From Bradyrhizobium sp. 139 (GTDB lineage Bacteria > Pseudomonadota > Alphaproteobacteria > Rhizobiales > Xanthobacteraceae), in the NCBI RefSeq assembly GCF_023074175.1, contig NZ_JADPKS010000082.1:1-45940 (forward strand): DNA of 45,940 nucleotides, written 5' to 3'. Shown here one piece after another: positions 9,709-17,852 of the stretch. Position numbers and translations under genes: made by a program. The notes under the pieces were generated by a model. It made no database searches, was not told the DNA's origin, and saw only the letters and a program-made list of their open reading frames with translations. Each line of letters opens with the position of its first letter. Position 1 is the first letter of the stretch.

Positions 9709-10194
9709 TAGAACGCCGCTCCAGGTTGAGAAAAAACGAGTACCCCAGTCCGAGCCGTCAATCTCAACCACGTAGTCGACGAACTCCTCGCGCTGCGTAG
9801 GGCGGCGCTTCTTCTTCGCGGCCCTGCTCCGCTTCGAGTCGTCCGCCATTGCAACGATTGAAGGCCGTGCGATGGACGATGGATTTTCGACTGCACGCTC
9901 GTGTCGTTCTCGTTCATCGATTTGCGACCTGAGCTCGTCGGCTCGCGCGAGATATACCTCTACCCCCGGAGCATCCACCGGTTTCGCGCCTTCTTCATCG
10001 GCAGACGCCCGCTCTTGTATGTGGCCAGGATCGCTGAGGCCGCGTCTGGTCCGACTTCTAGGACGAGGGTCGAGAAACGACCTGTCTCCGCTGCGCTTGG
10101 CAGCGGACAAGAGGTCGCCTTCGAGAACGAGCCGTCGCGTCTTGATTGGCAAGATGCCTGGAAGGCTGGCTAGGAAATCCGTCAGGGAGCGCAT
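9709..10194 (-). other. Unrecognised, possibly truncated ORF
   Basis: A minus-strand frame opens at 10194 and runs leftward into the antisense of the IS3 fragment. Its middle has a protein-like composition (YLARADELRSQIDERERHER, then KKKRRPTQREEFVDYVVEID). It may be the front part of a gene cut by the insertion sequence. I do not recognise it, and there is no convincing ribosome-binding site. Confidence 0.25.
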
Positions 10195-10243
10195 CCGTCA
10201 ACGATGGGAATCGGGTGATGTACATTTCAAGGACTGCCGCCCC

Positions 10244-11488
10244 CTAAGGGTCAAGGATGGGTACCATTTCGTCGATATGTGCATCGATCCGCTCGAGAAC
10301 CTGCCCAGGCACGACGTCGCGTTCTGGAAGAACTGACCACTTGTCGCGCACGGCCGCCGCGGTCTCAGCTACAGCCGTCACCACTGCCCCCTCTGGAAGA
10401 CGGCTGCGGTTCGCGAAATTGCGCCAGCGCTCTGGCGTCAGAGCCTTGAATGACTTTTCGCCCGCAAGGCTCAATGCTAGACCATCTTTCGGGATATAGG
10501 GAACTGTTGAGAGCACGTCGTAGATTGGCGCCAACGTAGGCGTCCGTCCGTCTCCAGGATACAGTAGCGACCAATTCTTGAGATGCATGTCGCCATTGCC
10601 CGTGATCGCGGTGAGCGCAAGACGACGGACAAATTCGATCGCGGAATCGAACGAGACACCGCTGTTCAGCGCGGCCGCGATATTGTGATACGCCGCACCG
10701 GTATATTTCTCGGACGGATAGCGGCCGAAGACCTGTGCAAAGTCCTCCATATGCACGCGCGCTGCACCGGCACCGCGATCGAAGCGACGGACAAGAAGCA
10801 CTTTGCCCGTGGACATGGTGTTAAACTCTTCCGGAATGGCGACGAAATCCGTCTTTTCGACGAGCTCACGTGCAGGCACTTCCATCCCTAGCGCTTCTGC
10901 CAAGGCTAGGATCACGAATTCGTTTTCCGAAAGTCCAATGTGGGTGAGGGAGGGAAATTTCGCGATGTACTGCCCTTGCTCATGGTCGACGGCGAGCGTG
11001 ATCCCCCCTTCTTCTCCGGTATTTTTCACGACGGAGAGCTTCATCTGGACACCGGCGAGCGAAAAGCGCGCCTTCCCCTTGCCTTCTGATTCTGGCCCAG
11101 CCGGTACGGGGACGCCGTCGCTCGGCAACGCTCGTACCGCTCCCGGTAGATTTGTCCCCAGTGCGGCCAAGAGATCGAAGTCGTTTCCAGGTCTTACTGA
11201 GGCTGCGTGGTGCTTTTCCATTGCTTCGCGCAGTTTCTCTTCGGGCAGCAAGTTCGCGAAGAACGGCGGCAGCGCGCCGCGTATGGGTTTGGGATCCCGG
11301 CGGAGGCTGCCGTCCGCCGAGCGAAGCGACAGGCTGAAGATCGGAGGGTCGTTCAAGCTCCGATACGCGGGCAAGAGATTGAATGCGTTGTAGTCGCCCG
11401 GCGTTCGGACGAGCGTGCCGACGGCAAGATCGTTTAATGAGATGTCGAGCGATTGCATACGTTCAGCCGCGAGGACAGACTTATTCAT
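10244..11488 (-). CDS. hipA: HipA-like serine/threonine kinase toxin
   Basis: A 414-residue HipA-family kinase. It has a HipA N-terminal domain (LAVGTLVRTPGDYNAFNLLP...GALPPFFANLLPE) and the SLAGVQMKLS loop. The catalytic loop is GNGDMHLKNWSLL, with the base Asp and metal-binding Asn, and the second metal Asp lies in APIYDVLSTVPY. Known HipA kinases phosphorylate glutamyl-tRNA synthetase or other tRNA synthetases and cause growth arrest unless bound by HipB. I start it at the ATG at 11488 because GAGGAGGAG lies just upstream; the longer frame to 11533 lacks such a site. This start overlaps the hipB stop by 8 bp, indicating translational coupling. It is a type II toxin-antitoxin module, likely to stabilise the island. 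Confidence 0.9.
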   Translation of the reverse strand: MNKSVLAAERMQSLDISLNDLAVGTLVRTPGDYNAFNLLPAYRSLNDPPIFSLSLRSADGSLRRDPKPIRGALPPFFANLLPEEKLREAMEKHHAASVRPGNDFDLLAALGTNLPGAVRALPSDGVPVPAGPESEGKGKARFSLAGVQMKLSVVKNTGEEGGITLAVDHEQGQYIAKFPSLTHIGLSENEFVILALAEALGMEVPARELVEKTDFVAIPEEFNTMSTGKVLLVRRFDRGAGAARVHMEDFAQVFGRYPSEKYTGAAYHNIAAALNSGVSFDSAIEFVRRLALTAITGNGDMHLKNWSLLYPGDGRTPTLAPIYDVLSTVPYIPKDGLALSLAGEKSFKALTPERWRNFANRSRLPEGAVVTAVAETAAAVRDKWSVLPERDVVPGQVLERIDAHIDEMVPILDP

Positions 11489-11795
11489 GCTCCTCCTCCT
11501 CAACATCTGACGTGAACGCAGGATGGTCATCATCGCCCGTAGCTGGCTGCAGCATTGATTGAATAGCCGGTACCATCGCTTGCGGAATCAGCATCATTTC
11601 CATGCCAAGGGCGCGGGCAACGTTGACGAGTGTCGTTGCGCGGGCTGCAGCGGCACCCGTTTCAATGTCGCGATAGCGGGGCCTGCTAATGTTCGCCCGG
11701 AGGGCGACTTGCTCCTGGGATAGGCCAGCAGCCATTCGTGCTCTGCGAAAGTGCAGGCCAAGTTCCTTGAGCAGCGGGTTTGGAGCCGAAGCCAC
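11481..11795 (-). CDS. hipB: HipB-like XRE-family antitoxin and repressor
   Basis: A 104-residue DNA-binding protein with an XRE/Cro-type helix-turn-helix: LGLHFRRARMAAGLSQEQVA then LRANISRPRYRDIETGAAAA, about residues 12-50. The acidic C-terminal tail (DVEEEEHE) may contact the kinase. In known modules HipB binds HipA and represses the operon by binding palindromes upstream. The frame begins with GTG at 11795, directly beside an operator-like palindrome. The next in-frame ATG (residue 21) would cut into the DNA-binding domain, so GTG is preferred although no strong ribosome-binding site is visible. First gene of the hipBA pair. Confidence 0.85.
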   Translation of the reverse strand: MASAPNPLLKELGLHFRRARMAAGLSQEQVALRANISRPRYRDIETGAAAARATTLVNVARALGMEMMLIPQAMVPAIQSMLQPATGDDDHPAFTSDVEEEEHE

Positions 11796-11796
11796 G

Positions 11797-11907
11797 GATA
11801 TGTTCTCGGATCATTACACCGAAAATGATATGTAAACAGATCATAAATCGCGGTCAAGCGAAACGTGAACAGATCTTTCTCATGGAGAATGATCCGTAAA
11901 ACATATC
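11797..11907. promoter_or_regulatory. Three HipB-type operator palindromes
   Basis: Three related imperfect palindromes lie upstream of hipB. Site 1 is 11797-11817 (GATATGTTCTCGGATCATTA). Site 2 is 11825-11844 (ATGATATGTAAACAGATCAT, nearly self-complementary). Site 3 is 11887-11907 (GAATGATCCGTAAAACATAT and one more base). Sites 1 and 3 are close reverse complements of each other. The shared pattern is ATGAT-N-YGT or CCG, a short spacer, then ACAKATC. Several spaced operators with repressor-mediated looping are known for HipB. Binding here is inferred. Confidence 0.65.
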
Positions 11908-12631
11908 TTTGTGGCAATGTTCCAGCGGCACTTGTCGTCTGAACTGTTGACTCTGCTGCCAGAACGCCCTTGGGGCTAATGCACTTGACGCGATGAAGGA
12001 GGCAGATCTTATCGCCAAGGTTGACCGAGATTCCCATGGCGCTCGCGTGCATTGGGCGCACAGGAATGGCCCGCCAGCGAACGAACCCAATCCTGGAACG
12101 CGGTGCGTCGCTTTTATGGAACGCCAATTGAAAGCGGTCGGTAGGATCGTCGAAGCTCTTCCATGACGCGCCGTCCTAGTGGCGTCGTGCCGAGTCGTTT
12201 CCGTGAGGCGCCTTTGGCGCCGAGCAAGTCCGTATCGCCAAGTCAATTCCGATGTCCGCCAGCCCGCCTCGATGTAGCTGCGAAGCGTCGAACTACCTAT
12301 CAGTTCGTTTTTCATTCTTCGACATGCTTCCCATGACGGCCAATAGCCTGCGGGCGTGACCGGCCGCTGACGTGGCCACTCGCAGGGCCGCAATGCGAGC
12401 GGAGTGGTCTCGGCTACCTACCAGCAACTTTTCTTCTATTCGCGTTGATATCCAATCCTACGACGCGCAATTGACGTGTTCCTATGCAACATCAACCGGA
12501 GCATGATGGTCAAATCGGCGGCACTCGACAGGCAAAGTTCGACGACTGCGTTGATTCTCTTGACGTCCCGCCCAAGAAGCGACCAGGCGATTACACAAGA
12601 GCCTCGCTCGCTTCAATCGTGAGAGTTGACG
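11908..12631. other. Gene-poor stretch between hipBA promoter and integrase module
   Basis: Only unrecognised overlapping frames are present. The largest, on the minus strand between 11854 and 12393, runs through the hipB operator region and has an unusual composition, so it is not called. Nothing else is supported. Confidence 0.4.
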
Positions 12632-12958
12632 ATGGGCCACTCGAAGGAGACGCTCCGCACCATGAAGCGACCTCGGAAGAATCGCGGCATGCCGCCGCCC
12701 GCGACGTTCGATATCGATTCGCTGCCGGGCAGCTCAAATTTAACGGCATTAGAAACGGCCGCCGTGATCCGGCGCACGCCTGGAGCGCTGGAGCTATGGC
12801 GGCGCAATCCGAACCACCCGCTGAAATGGCGCTACGTCGATGGCCGCCCGCTTTACCGGGTTGATGCGGTGCGCGACTATCTGGCCGGACGCGACGAGAC
12901 AACTAAGTCGTCGCAGCCGCATAATGCTCGCGAAGACGGCCAAGCAATTCGGCCTTGA
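12632..12958 (+). CDS. Small helix-turn-helix protein, possible excisionase
   Basis: About 108 residues. The core LTALETAAVIRRTPGALELW followed by HPLKWRYVDGRPLYRVDAVR and DYLAG matches the AlpA/MerR-like helix-turn-helix form used by excisionases and phage-type regulators. The wing residues and the tyrosine-containing strand are recognisable. I place the start at ATG 12632; ATG 12662, preceded by AAGGAGA at a long spacing, is an alternative. Its 3' end overlaps the convergent integrase gene by 56 bp. A tail-to-tail xis-like/int pair next to an att site suggests a role in directional control of integration, which is inference. It could equally be a plain regulator. Confidence 0.65.
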   Translation: MGHSKETLRTMKRPRKNRGMPPPATFDIDSLPGSSNLTALETAAVIRRTPGALELWRRNPNHPLKWRYVDGRPLYRVDAVRDYLAGRDETTKSSQPHNAREDGQAIRP

Positions 12959-14261
12959 TGGGATCGAGCGGATTCGTCCGCTGCAGGCGCACGACCTTGC
13001 CTCCCCGTTTCGCGCCGACCAACTCCGCGATGTAGTCATGAGCAGCTTCGAACGCCATCTTACGGATGATCCACTGTTCGTCGTGATTGTAGACCTGATC
13101 AATCCCGCGCGGCTTTTGCCCGACACACAACCGCTGGATTTCGTTGTCATAGCCGCAGCGTGACATGATGGTTCGCAAGCTGCGCCTTAAGTCATGCATT
13201 GTGAACTTGGCGACACCCGCTTCCTTGACCAGGCGGTCGACCAAGTTTGTGAAGCCCGACATCTGGCCGCCGGTCTTCGGTGACGGGAAGACAAAGTCCG
13301 ACGTCGCACGCTGGAAATGTTTTGCGGCCGTAAGCACCTCGTCAACGAGGTGGGTACGCGGCACGTCGTGGTAAAGGCCCATCTTGGTCCATGCTGCATC
13401 GAAAGTGATGCGGTCATCCATGACGTGATTTTGCCACTCGATCATGGCTGGCTCGCTGCGACGCGGGCCACCAAGTAGGCACATTCGTGTCAATAGCCCA
13501 AACGTCCCAAGCTTGCCGGATGCGTGCCAGACTTTGATGATCTCCTCGTCGGTCAGCGCCCGGCCCTTCGTTCGGCGCCCGACCCGCTGCGCGCGCGTCT
13601 CCTTGGGCACGCGATAGCCGGCGAGCACGTTGTGCTCGACGTAACCTTCGCCAACGCACCATTCGAGGAACGTGTGCGTGTGCTTGCGCAAGTCCTTTGC
13701 TGCGCCGCGCTTGCCGGTCTTGCCGATCCTGTCCACCGCCGCCATGATTTGCCGTCGCGTGAGCTCGGCGATGGCGAGGTCGAAATGATCTTTCAGACCG
13801 CGTCGGAGTGCCGACATAGCCGGTTTCCAGTTGACGACCAGGCGCCCGGTCAGGGACATTTCATAGGGGCCATCTTCAACGATCAAGGTCGCCACTGTCG
13901 TGCACTGCCGCTCGGCCAGCGCTTGCCGCTTCGCCTCGCGCTTGCCCTCATTGGGATCGATCCCAATGACCACCTCCCCAGCGACGACGGTTGCGGCCTT
14001 GCGCGCGGCCTTCTCATTGAATTTGGGCCATGCACCCAGCGTCTTGCGTTGGGTGCCTTTCGTCCCAGGCTTTGTGAACGTGAAGACCCAGGTCCTGCCA
14101 CCAGTCGCGCGCATCCTGATCGCGAGCCCCGGCTGATCTGTGTCGTGCAGATAGTGCTGCGATTTGCCCGGCGGCAGCGTCGCCGCACGGATCGCCGCGT
14201 CAGTGAGTCTCAGGTAATTCGTCGTTCCTTCAGCTCTGAGAGATTCTTTACTCTTTTCCAT
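12903..14261 (-). CDS. Tyrosine-type site-specific integrase of a genomic island
   Basis: A 452-residue phage-type tyrosine recombinase. The N-terminal arm-binding domain (DUF4102-like) spans about residues 15-110: LTDAAIRAATLPPGKSQHYL to KTLGAWPKFNEKAARKAATV and GIDPNEGK. A core-binding SAM-like domain follows. The catalytic domain shows the first Arg in LLGGPRRSEPAMIEW, the H-x-x-R box in FTMHDLRRSLRTIMSRCG and the nucleophilic Tyr at about 391 (QVYNHDEQW). I chose the ATG at 14261, where the conserved domain begins; the frame stays open to 14447 without a start signal. Family members insert islands into tRNA 3' ends. The att-like tRNA-Val fragment begins 259 bp upstream, which fits. Confidence 0.92.
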   Translation of the reverse strand: MEKSKESLRAEGTTNYLRLTDAAIRAATLPPGKSQHYLHDTDQPGLAIRMRATGGRTWVFTFTKPGTKGTQRKTLGAWPKFNEKAARKAATVVAGEVVIGIDPNEGKREAKRQALAERQCTTVATLIVEDGPYEMSLTGRLVVNWKPAMSALRRGLKDHFDLAIAELTRRQIMAAVDRIGKTGKRGAAKDLRKHTHTFLEWCVGEGYVEHNVLAGYRVPKETRAQRVGRRTKGRALTDEEIIKVWHASGKLGTFGLLTRMCLLGGPRRSEPAMIEWQNHVMDDRITFDAAWTKMGLYHDVPRTHLVDEVLTAAKHFQRATSDFVFPSPKTGGQMSGFTNLVDRLVKEAGVAKFTMHDLRRSLRTIMSRCGYDNEIQRLCVGQKPRGIDQVYNHDEQWIIRKMAFEAAHDYIAELVGAKRGGKVVRLQRTNPLDPIKAELLGRLREHYAAATT

Positions 14262-14519
14262 CGTTTGTGCTCTCGCTCCTTGCGCCCTGAGACGGGTCGA
14301 GGCGATCCTAGAAGAAATGGACCACAAGCCATTGCCTCCACGTTCCCAGTTTGTGTGCCCTAAGGGAATTCCTCCGAAGGGCACAGCAGGGACATACAAA
14401 ATGTGGTAAGGCCAACCGAGGCCAAGGTTGGTCCAATATGGCCACAAGTCGTTACCTTAGAAGGACTTTTGCAATAAGACTATGGCTGGATTAGGTTGGC
14501 TACAGTCCACCAATTGTGG

Positions 14520-14564
14520 TTCACACGGGAGAGGTCCAAGGTTCGATCCCTTGTGCGCCCACCA
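14520..14564 (+). repeat. att-like direct repeat: 3' half of tRNA-Val(CAC), copy 1
   Basis: The sequence begins at an anticodon loop TTCACAC (anticodon CAC), continues with the 3' anticodon-stem strand GGGAG, variable AGGTC, T arm CAAGG-TTCGATC-CCTTG, acceptor strand TGCGCCC and ACCA. The upstream bases do not pair (CTCCC is absent), so it is not a functional tRNA. The 43 bases 14520-14562 recur exactly at 18940-18982. With the integrase 259 bp to the left, this is the expected right-end attachment remnant of an island integrated in tRNA-Val. The intact tRNA should lie far to the left, outside the window. Confidence 0.85.
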
Positions 14565-14909
14565 TCCATCCCCGCCCCCACCAGCTTTTCTGCCCCATCC
14601 CGCGACGGGCAATTATCGATACGTGGCGGCTTTCGGGACCGTCTGAATCAAAAACGTCGAAAACAACCCCATGCACAGTAGCCGACGCGAGCGGAAACAA
14701 TGGCTTACGCCTTTTCCGAAATCTGGTTTGACTCGTCGGGCAAAACAGTGGCAGGATGCCATTATCGGGGGTGAGGCTCGCGCCAGCGGATCACGGTCCG
14801 CACGTCACACCATTGGCTTGAAATCGCATCGCTCAGCGAGAGAGCGTTCCCTTCACACGCAAGGCAATCGCATATGGCAGCTGAGAGCTTGCCGGACGTG
14901 GTCGGCCTG

Positions 14910-15023
14910 CATGGTTCGAGACGCCCGCTTTGGCGGGCTCCTCACCATGAGGGTCCGATAATCTCGCCGCGAAACACGACCTCATCCTGAGGGCCCGCCG
15001 TAGGCGGGCGTCTCGAAGGATGG
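14910..15023. repeat. Intergenic inverted repeat, family A
   Basis: Two roughly 44-bp arms are near reverse complements: 14910-14953 (with TTCGAGACGCCCGC) and 14980-15023 (with GGCGGGCGTCTCGAA), around a spacer of about 26 bp. Related elements occur at 39556-39657 and 44013-44116. It lies between the att copy and the 3' end of the TPR gene, where the folded transcript could act as an end or stability structure. Confidence 0.8.
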
Positions 15024-15053
15024 CCGCAAGCGCAACTGAGGCGAACTGAATGT

Positions 15054-16184
15054 TTACTTGCTTTCCAGCAGTCCGGTTTGGCGCAATCCCTCCTCGTAAC
15101 GCGCAACATCCTCGGTCTTTTGATATGGCCCCAACCCGCCTTTCAAATTGGAAAGAGCCCGCGTGGGATTAAGCTCTCTCAGCCTGGCCAATAACTGCCG
15201 AGCCGGCTGCATATTTCCAGCCATCGCATTGCTTGCGGCCGCGATGCGGAGGGCCGGCTGGAAGTTCGGATTGTCCTGCAATGCCATCGTCGCCCAGCCA
15301 GCCGCTGCTTCGTAGCGGCCGGCAAAGAAGTGTGCATGCGCGATGCCGCTTCGCAGTCCGCCCATCCGTGGATCCAGAGGATCCAGGCGCATGGCGCGCG
15401 CGAAGCGTTCGATCGCCGCTTCGGGCTCTCCGAGCCAAGTTTTCACCCATCCGCTGAAACGCCACGCCTCCGCCAGATTGGAGTTCAGCACAAGCGCCCG
15501 CTCCATTAAGTCGGCGGCTGCTCCGAGATCGTGAACGACAAACCCTAAAGCCCACCCGCTCGCGGCGAGCGCGCTCGCATCGTCCCTGCCCAGTTCGATC
15601 GCCTTCCGAGCGAGCCGCACAACCTCAGCAACATCGTTTGGAGTGACTACAATCCAATCGTCAGCCTTAAGGCGGGCGAAGCAGGAGGCAGCACGCGCAT
15701 AGGCACATGCGAAGTCTGGATCAAGCTCGATTGCACGATAGAAGAGGCGCAACGCCTCTTCGTTCGACCGCCGACTGCCAAACTGATACAGTTTGCTCAT
15801 GCCGCGCAAATAGACGGCATAAGAGTCCAGGCTTTCTGTCGGTTTACGCTTGATGCGCTCGATCTCCGCCTTTTCCAACGCTGGTGCTATCGCGGCGACA
15901 ACGCTCTCGGTCACTTGGTCCTGCAAACCAAATAGGTCGCCAAGCCCACCCTCGATCCGGTTTGCCCAAAGATGTCCTCCGGTCACGGTATCGAGAAGCT
16001 GTCCCGTGATCCGTATGCGGTTTTCTGCTTTACGGACGCTTCCTTCCAGAACATAGCGAACACCAAGCTCGCGCCCGACCTGCTTCACGTCGACCGCGCG
16101 CCTCTTGTAAGTAAAGCTGGAATTTCGAGCAATGACGACCAGCGCCTTGAAATGAGATAGCGCCGTTATGAGGTCATCGACCAT
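15054..16184 (-). CDS. C-terminal part of a frameshifted winged-helix/TPR regulator
   Basis: This is the effector half of a CadC-like/adenylate-cyclase-associated TPR protein. It opens with the conserved block VIARNSSFTYKRRAVDVKQV then GRELGVRYVLEGSVRKAENR, followed by TPR-like helices (YRAIELDPDFACAYARAASC; AIERFARAMRLDPLDPRMGG). The conserved upstream block PSIAVLPFVNLSADPAQEYF is also encoded in this frame, from about 16257 down, but has no start of its own. The DNA-binding half lies in another frame at 16258-16698. So this is very probably one gene split by a single frameshift between about 16258 and 16285, not a separate gene. The intact family links an N-terminal winged helix to TPRs. 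Function of the pieces is doubtful. Confidence 0.75.
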   Translation of the reverse strand: MVDDLITALSHFKALVVIARNSSFTYKRRAVDVKQVGRELGVRYVLEGSVRKAENRIRITGQLLDTVTGGHLWANRIEGGLGDLFGLQDQVTESVVAAIAPALEKAEIERIKRKPTESLDSYAVYLRGMSKLYQFGSRRSNEEALRLFYRAIELDPDFACAYARAASCFARLKADDWIVVTPNDVAEVVRLARKAIELGRDDASALAASGWALGFVVHDLGAAADLMERALVLNSNLAEAWRFSGWVKTWLGEPEAAIERFARAMRLDPLDPRMGGLRSGIAHAHFFAGRYEAAAGWATMALQDNPNFQPALRIAAASNAMAGNMQPARQLLARLRELNPTRALSNLKGGLGPYQKTEDVARYEEGLRQTGLLESK

Positions 16185-16257
16185 TCCGTCGGCAAAATAT
16201 TCCTGTGCCGGATCGGCGCTTAGGTTGACGAAGGGGAGAACCGCGATCGAAGGCTTA

Positions 16258-16698
16258 TCAGGTAGCGAGAACCGCCGGAGGTGATTCTATCGCGCGATCA
16301 GCGATGGTGGGATCTGAGTCCCCCCGCGGCTCCTGCACGCGTCCGATGAAGCGGTAGCCCTTGCGCGGCAGTGTCTTGATTAGGCGCTGCTCATCGCCGG
16401 AATCGCCGATCGCGTTCCGAGCTGCGTTCAGCCGGGTCGTCAGCGCGGCGTCAGATATGATACGGCCGTCCCAGACCGCCTTTATGATTTCTTCTTTGCT
16501 GAGGACACGTTCCCTGTTGCTGATCAAGTAGCCAAGTAGGTCGAATACTCGTGGCGCAACGGAAACTATGTCCGTCCCGCGGTGTAGTTCGCGCCGTTCA
16601 GCGTCAAACACGAACTCATCGAAAAAATAGCGCAAGTGCCATGACCTGTGGGTGCGTGCGACGGTGCTGGTGCCGAAAGATAAGCCGTCGGTAGGCAA
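16258..16698 (-). CDS. N-terminal winged-helix part of a frameshifted regulator
   Basis: A 146-residue frame holding an OmpR/CadC-type DNA-binding domain (Trans_reg_C). FFDEFVFDAERRELHRGTDI begins the domain, followed by VAPRVFDLLGYLISNRERVL, the recognition region SDAALTTRLNAARNAIGDSG and the wing LIKTLPRKGYRFIGRV. It ends at a TGA at 16258 just before the reading frame would continue into the TPR half (15054-16184). In intact relatives the two parts form one protein. The fragment may still bind DNA but would lack its sensing half. It is divergent from the TctC-type gene at 16796, with a 97-bp shared promoter region, and may once have controlled it. Confidence 0.75.
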   Translation of the reverse strand: MPTDGLSFGTSTVARTHRSWHLRYFFDEFVFDAERRELHRGTDIVSVAPRVFDLLGYLISNRERVLSKEEIIKAVWDGRIISDAALTTRLNAARNAIGDSGDEQRLIKTLPRKGYRFIGRVQEPRGDSDPTIADRAIESPPAVLAT

Positions 16699-16795
16699 AT
16701 AGTAAGCCGGAGGTTAAGCGCATACGGCCTTGGCCTGATACGTTCTCCCGGAAAGCACTCAGATCGCGCTGAACACGGTTCGCAAGGAGGATGCA

Positions 16796-17773
16796 ATGAG
16801 CATTTTCAGTCGCTTCGCCGCTGTCGCCGGTATCGTTCTGGGCACTGTCTTTTGCTGGAGTTCTGTTGTCGTTGCTGCCGACTGGCCGCATCGCGCTGTC
16901 CGCTTAATTCTACCTGTGCCGGCGGGTGCCGCAGCGGACTTCAGTGCCCGGCTTTTTGCGGAGCGGCTCTCGCAACGCTGGGGACAGCCAGTCATCGTGG
17001 AAAACCGGCCGGGCGCCGATGGGGTGATCGGGGTCTCCGCCTTTCTCGGCACCGACGACGATCATACCCTGCTTTACGCAATCTCGGCCGTAATTACCGT
17101 CCACCCGATCACGCAACAGAAGCTGCCCTATGATCCAACTCGTGACCTGGTCCCGATCTCCCCGACTTCGGAAGTAGTCCTTGCGATAGCGGCCACCGAA
17201 AAGAACTCGATCCGCTCGCTCGACGATCTGGTTCGAACGGCTCGCGGCGAGCCGGGCAAGTTGAATTGGGCCGCTTCGCCTGGTTTGCCGCCCTTCGTTG
17301 TTGGCGGGTTCTTCAAGAATGCGAAACTGGATCTCGCTTTTGTTTCGTATCGCGACCTTGGCCACGCTCTGCAGGATCTTGGCGAGGGCCGCATCGATGT
17401 GTTCGCTCACGCGCTGGGTGTGATCATGCCGCTGGTACAGTCAGGCAGAGCGCGGCTCCTTGCAGTTGCGAGCAGCGATCGCGTCGCGCTTGCTCCTGAC
17501 GTGCCGACCGTAACCGAAGCCGGCTTCCCCGAGCTTCGAATGGACGGCGTGGTCGGATTTTACGGCAAACGCGGAATGCCCGACAGCTTGCGCGACCGGA
17601 TTGCATCTGATGTCCACGCTATCGCGAGCGATCCCGGTATTCGTGAAAGACTGGCTGGCGCTGGACAGGTCGCTCGTCCAGGCACGGCGGCAGAGTTCGC
17701 CGCTTTGCTTGGCGAATATGGTCTACGGCTTGCTAATCTCGCGAAAACGATCAATTCTAAAGCCACCCAGTGA
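16796..17773 (+). CDS. TctC/Bug-family periplasmic substrate-binding protein
   Basis: A 325-residue secreted binding protein. Its signal peptide is at residues 1-28 (hydrophobic AAVAGIVLGTVFCWSSVVVA, cleavage before ADWP). The mature part is typical of tripartite tricarboxylate transporter receptors: WPHRAVRLILPVPAGAAADF, then LSQRWGQPVIVENRPGADGV and VPTVTEAGFPELRMDGVVGF. A strong AAGGAGG site precedes the ATG. Known Bug proteins capture carboxylates and feed TctAB, but no tctA or tctB is present here. As an orphan it could serve a distant transporter or a sensing role with the divergent regulator. It lies inside the 4.4-kb segment bounded by tRNA-Val fragments. Confidence 0.9.
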   Translation: MSIFSRFAAVAGIVLGTVFCWSSVVVAADWPHRAVRLILPVPAGAAADFSARLFAERLSQRWGQPVIVENRPGADGVIGVSAFLGTDDDHTLLYAISAVITVHPITQQKLPYDPTRDLVPISPTSEVVLAIAATEKNSIRSLDDLVRTARGEPGKLNWAASPGLPPFVVGGFFKNAKLDLAFVSYRDLGHALQDLGEGRIDVFAHALGVIMPLVQSGRARLLAVASSDRVALAPDVPTVTEAGFPELRMDGVVGFYGKRGMPDSLRDRIASDVHAIASDPGIRERLAGAGQVARPGTAAEFAALLGEYGLRLANLAKTINSKATQ

Positions 17774-17852
17774 CTATTTGCGCCATATCCTCATCCTCAG
17801 CTACGGGACCAACTGACAACAAGCTAGGCATCCTGTTCACGGAGACTCGTCG

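Noticed and set aside
11854..12393. 179-codon minus-strand frame upstream of hipB
   Set aside because: It runs through the operator region, has no recognisable domain and is rich in Arg, Trp and Ser.
14520..14564. Functional tRNA-Val gene
   Set aside because: Only the 3' half from the anticodon loop is present; no D arm, 5' acceptor strand or anticodon-stem partner upstream. The same holds for 18940-18982.
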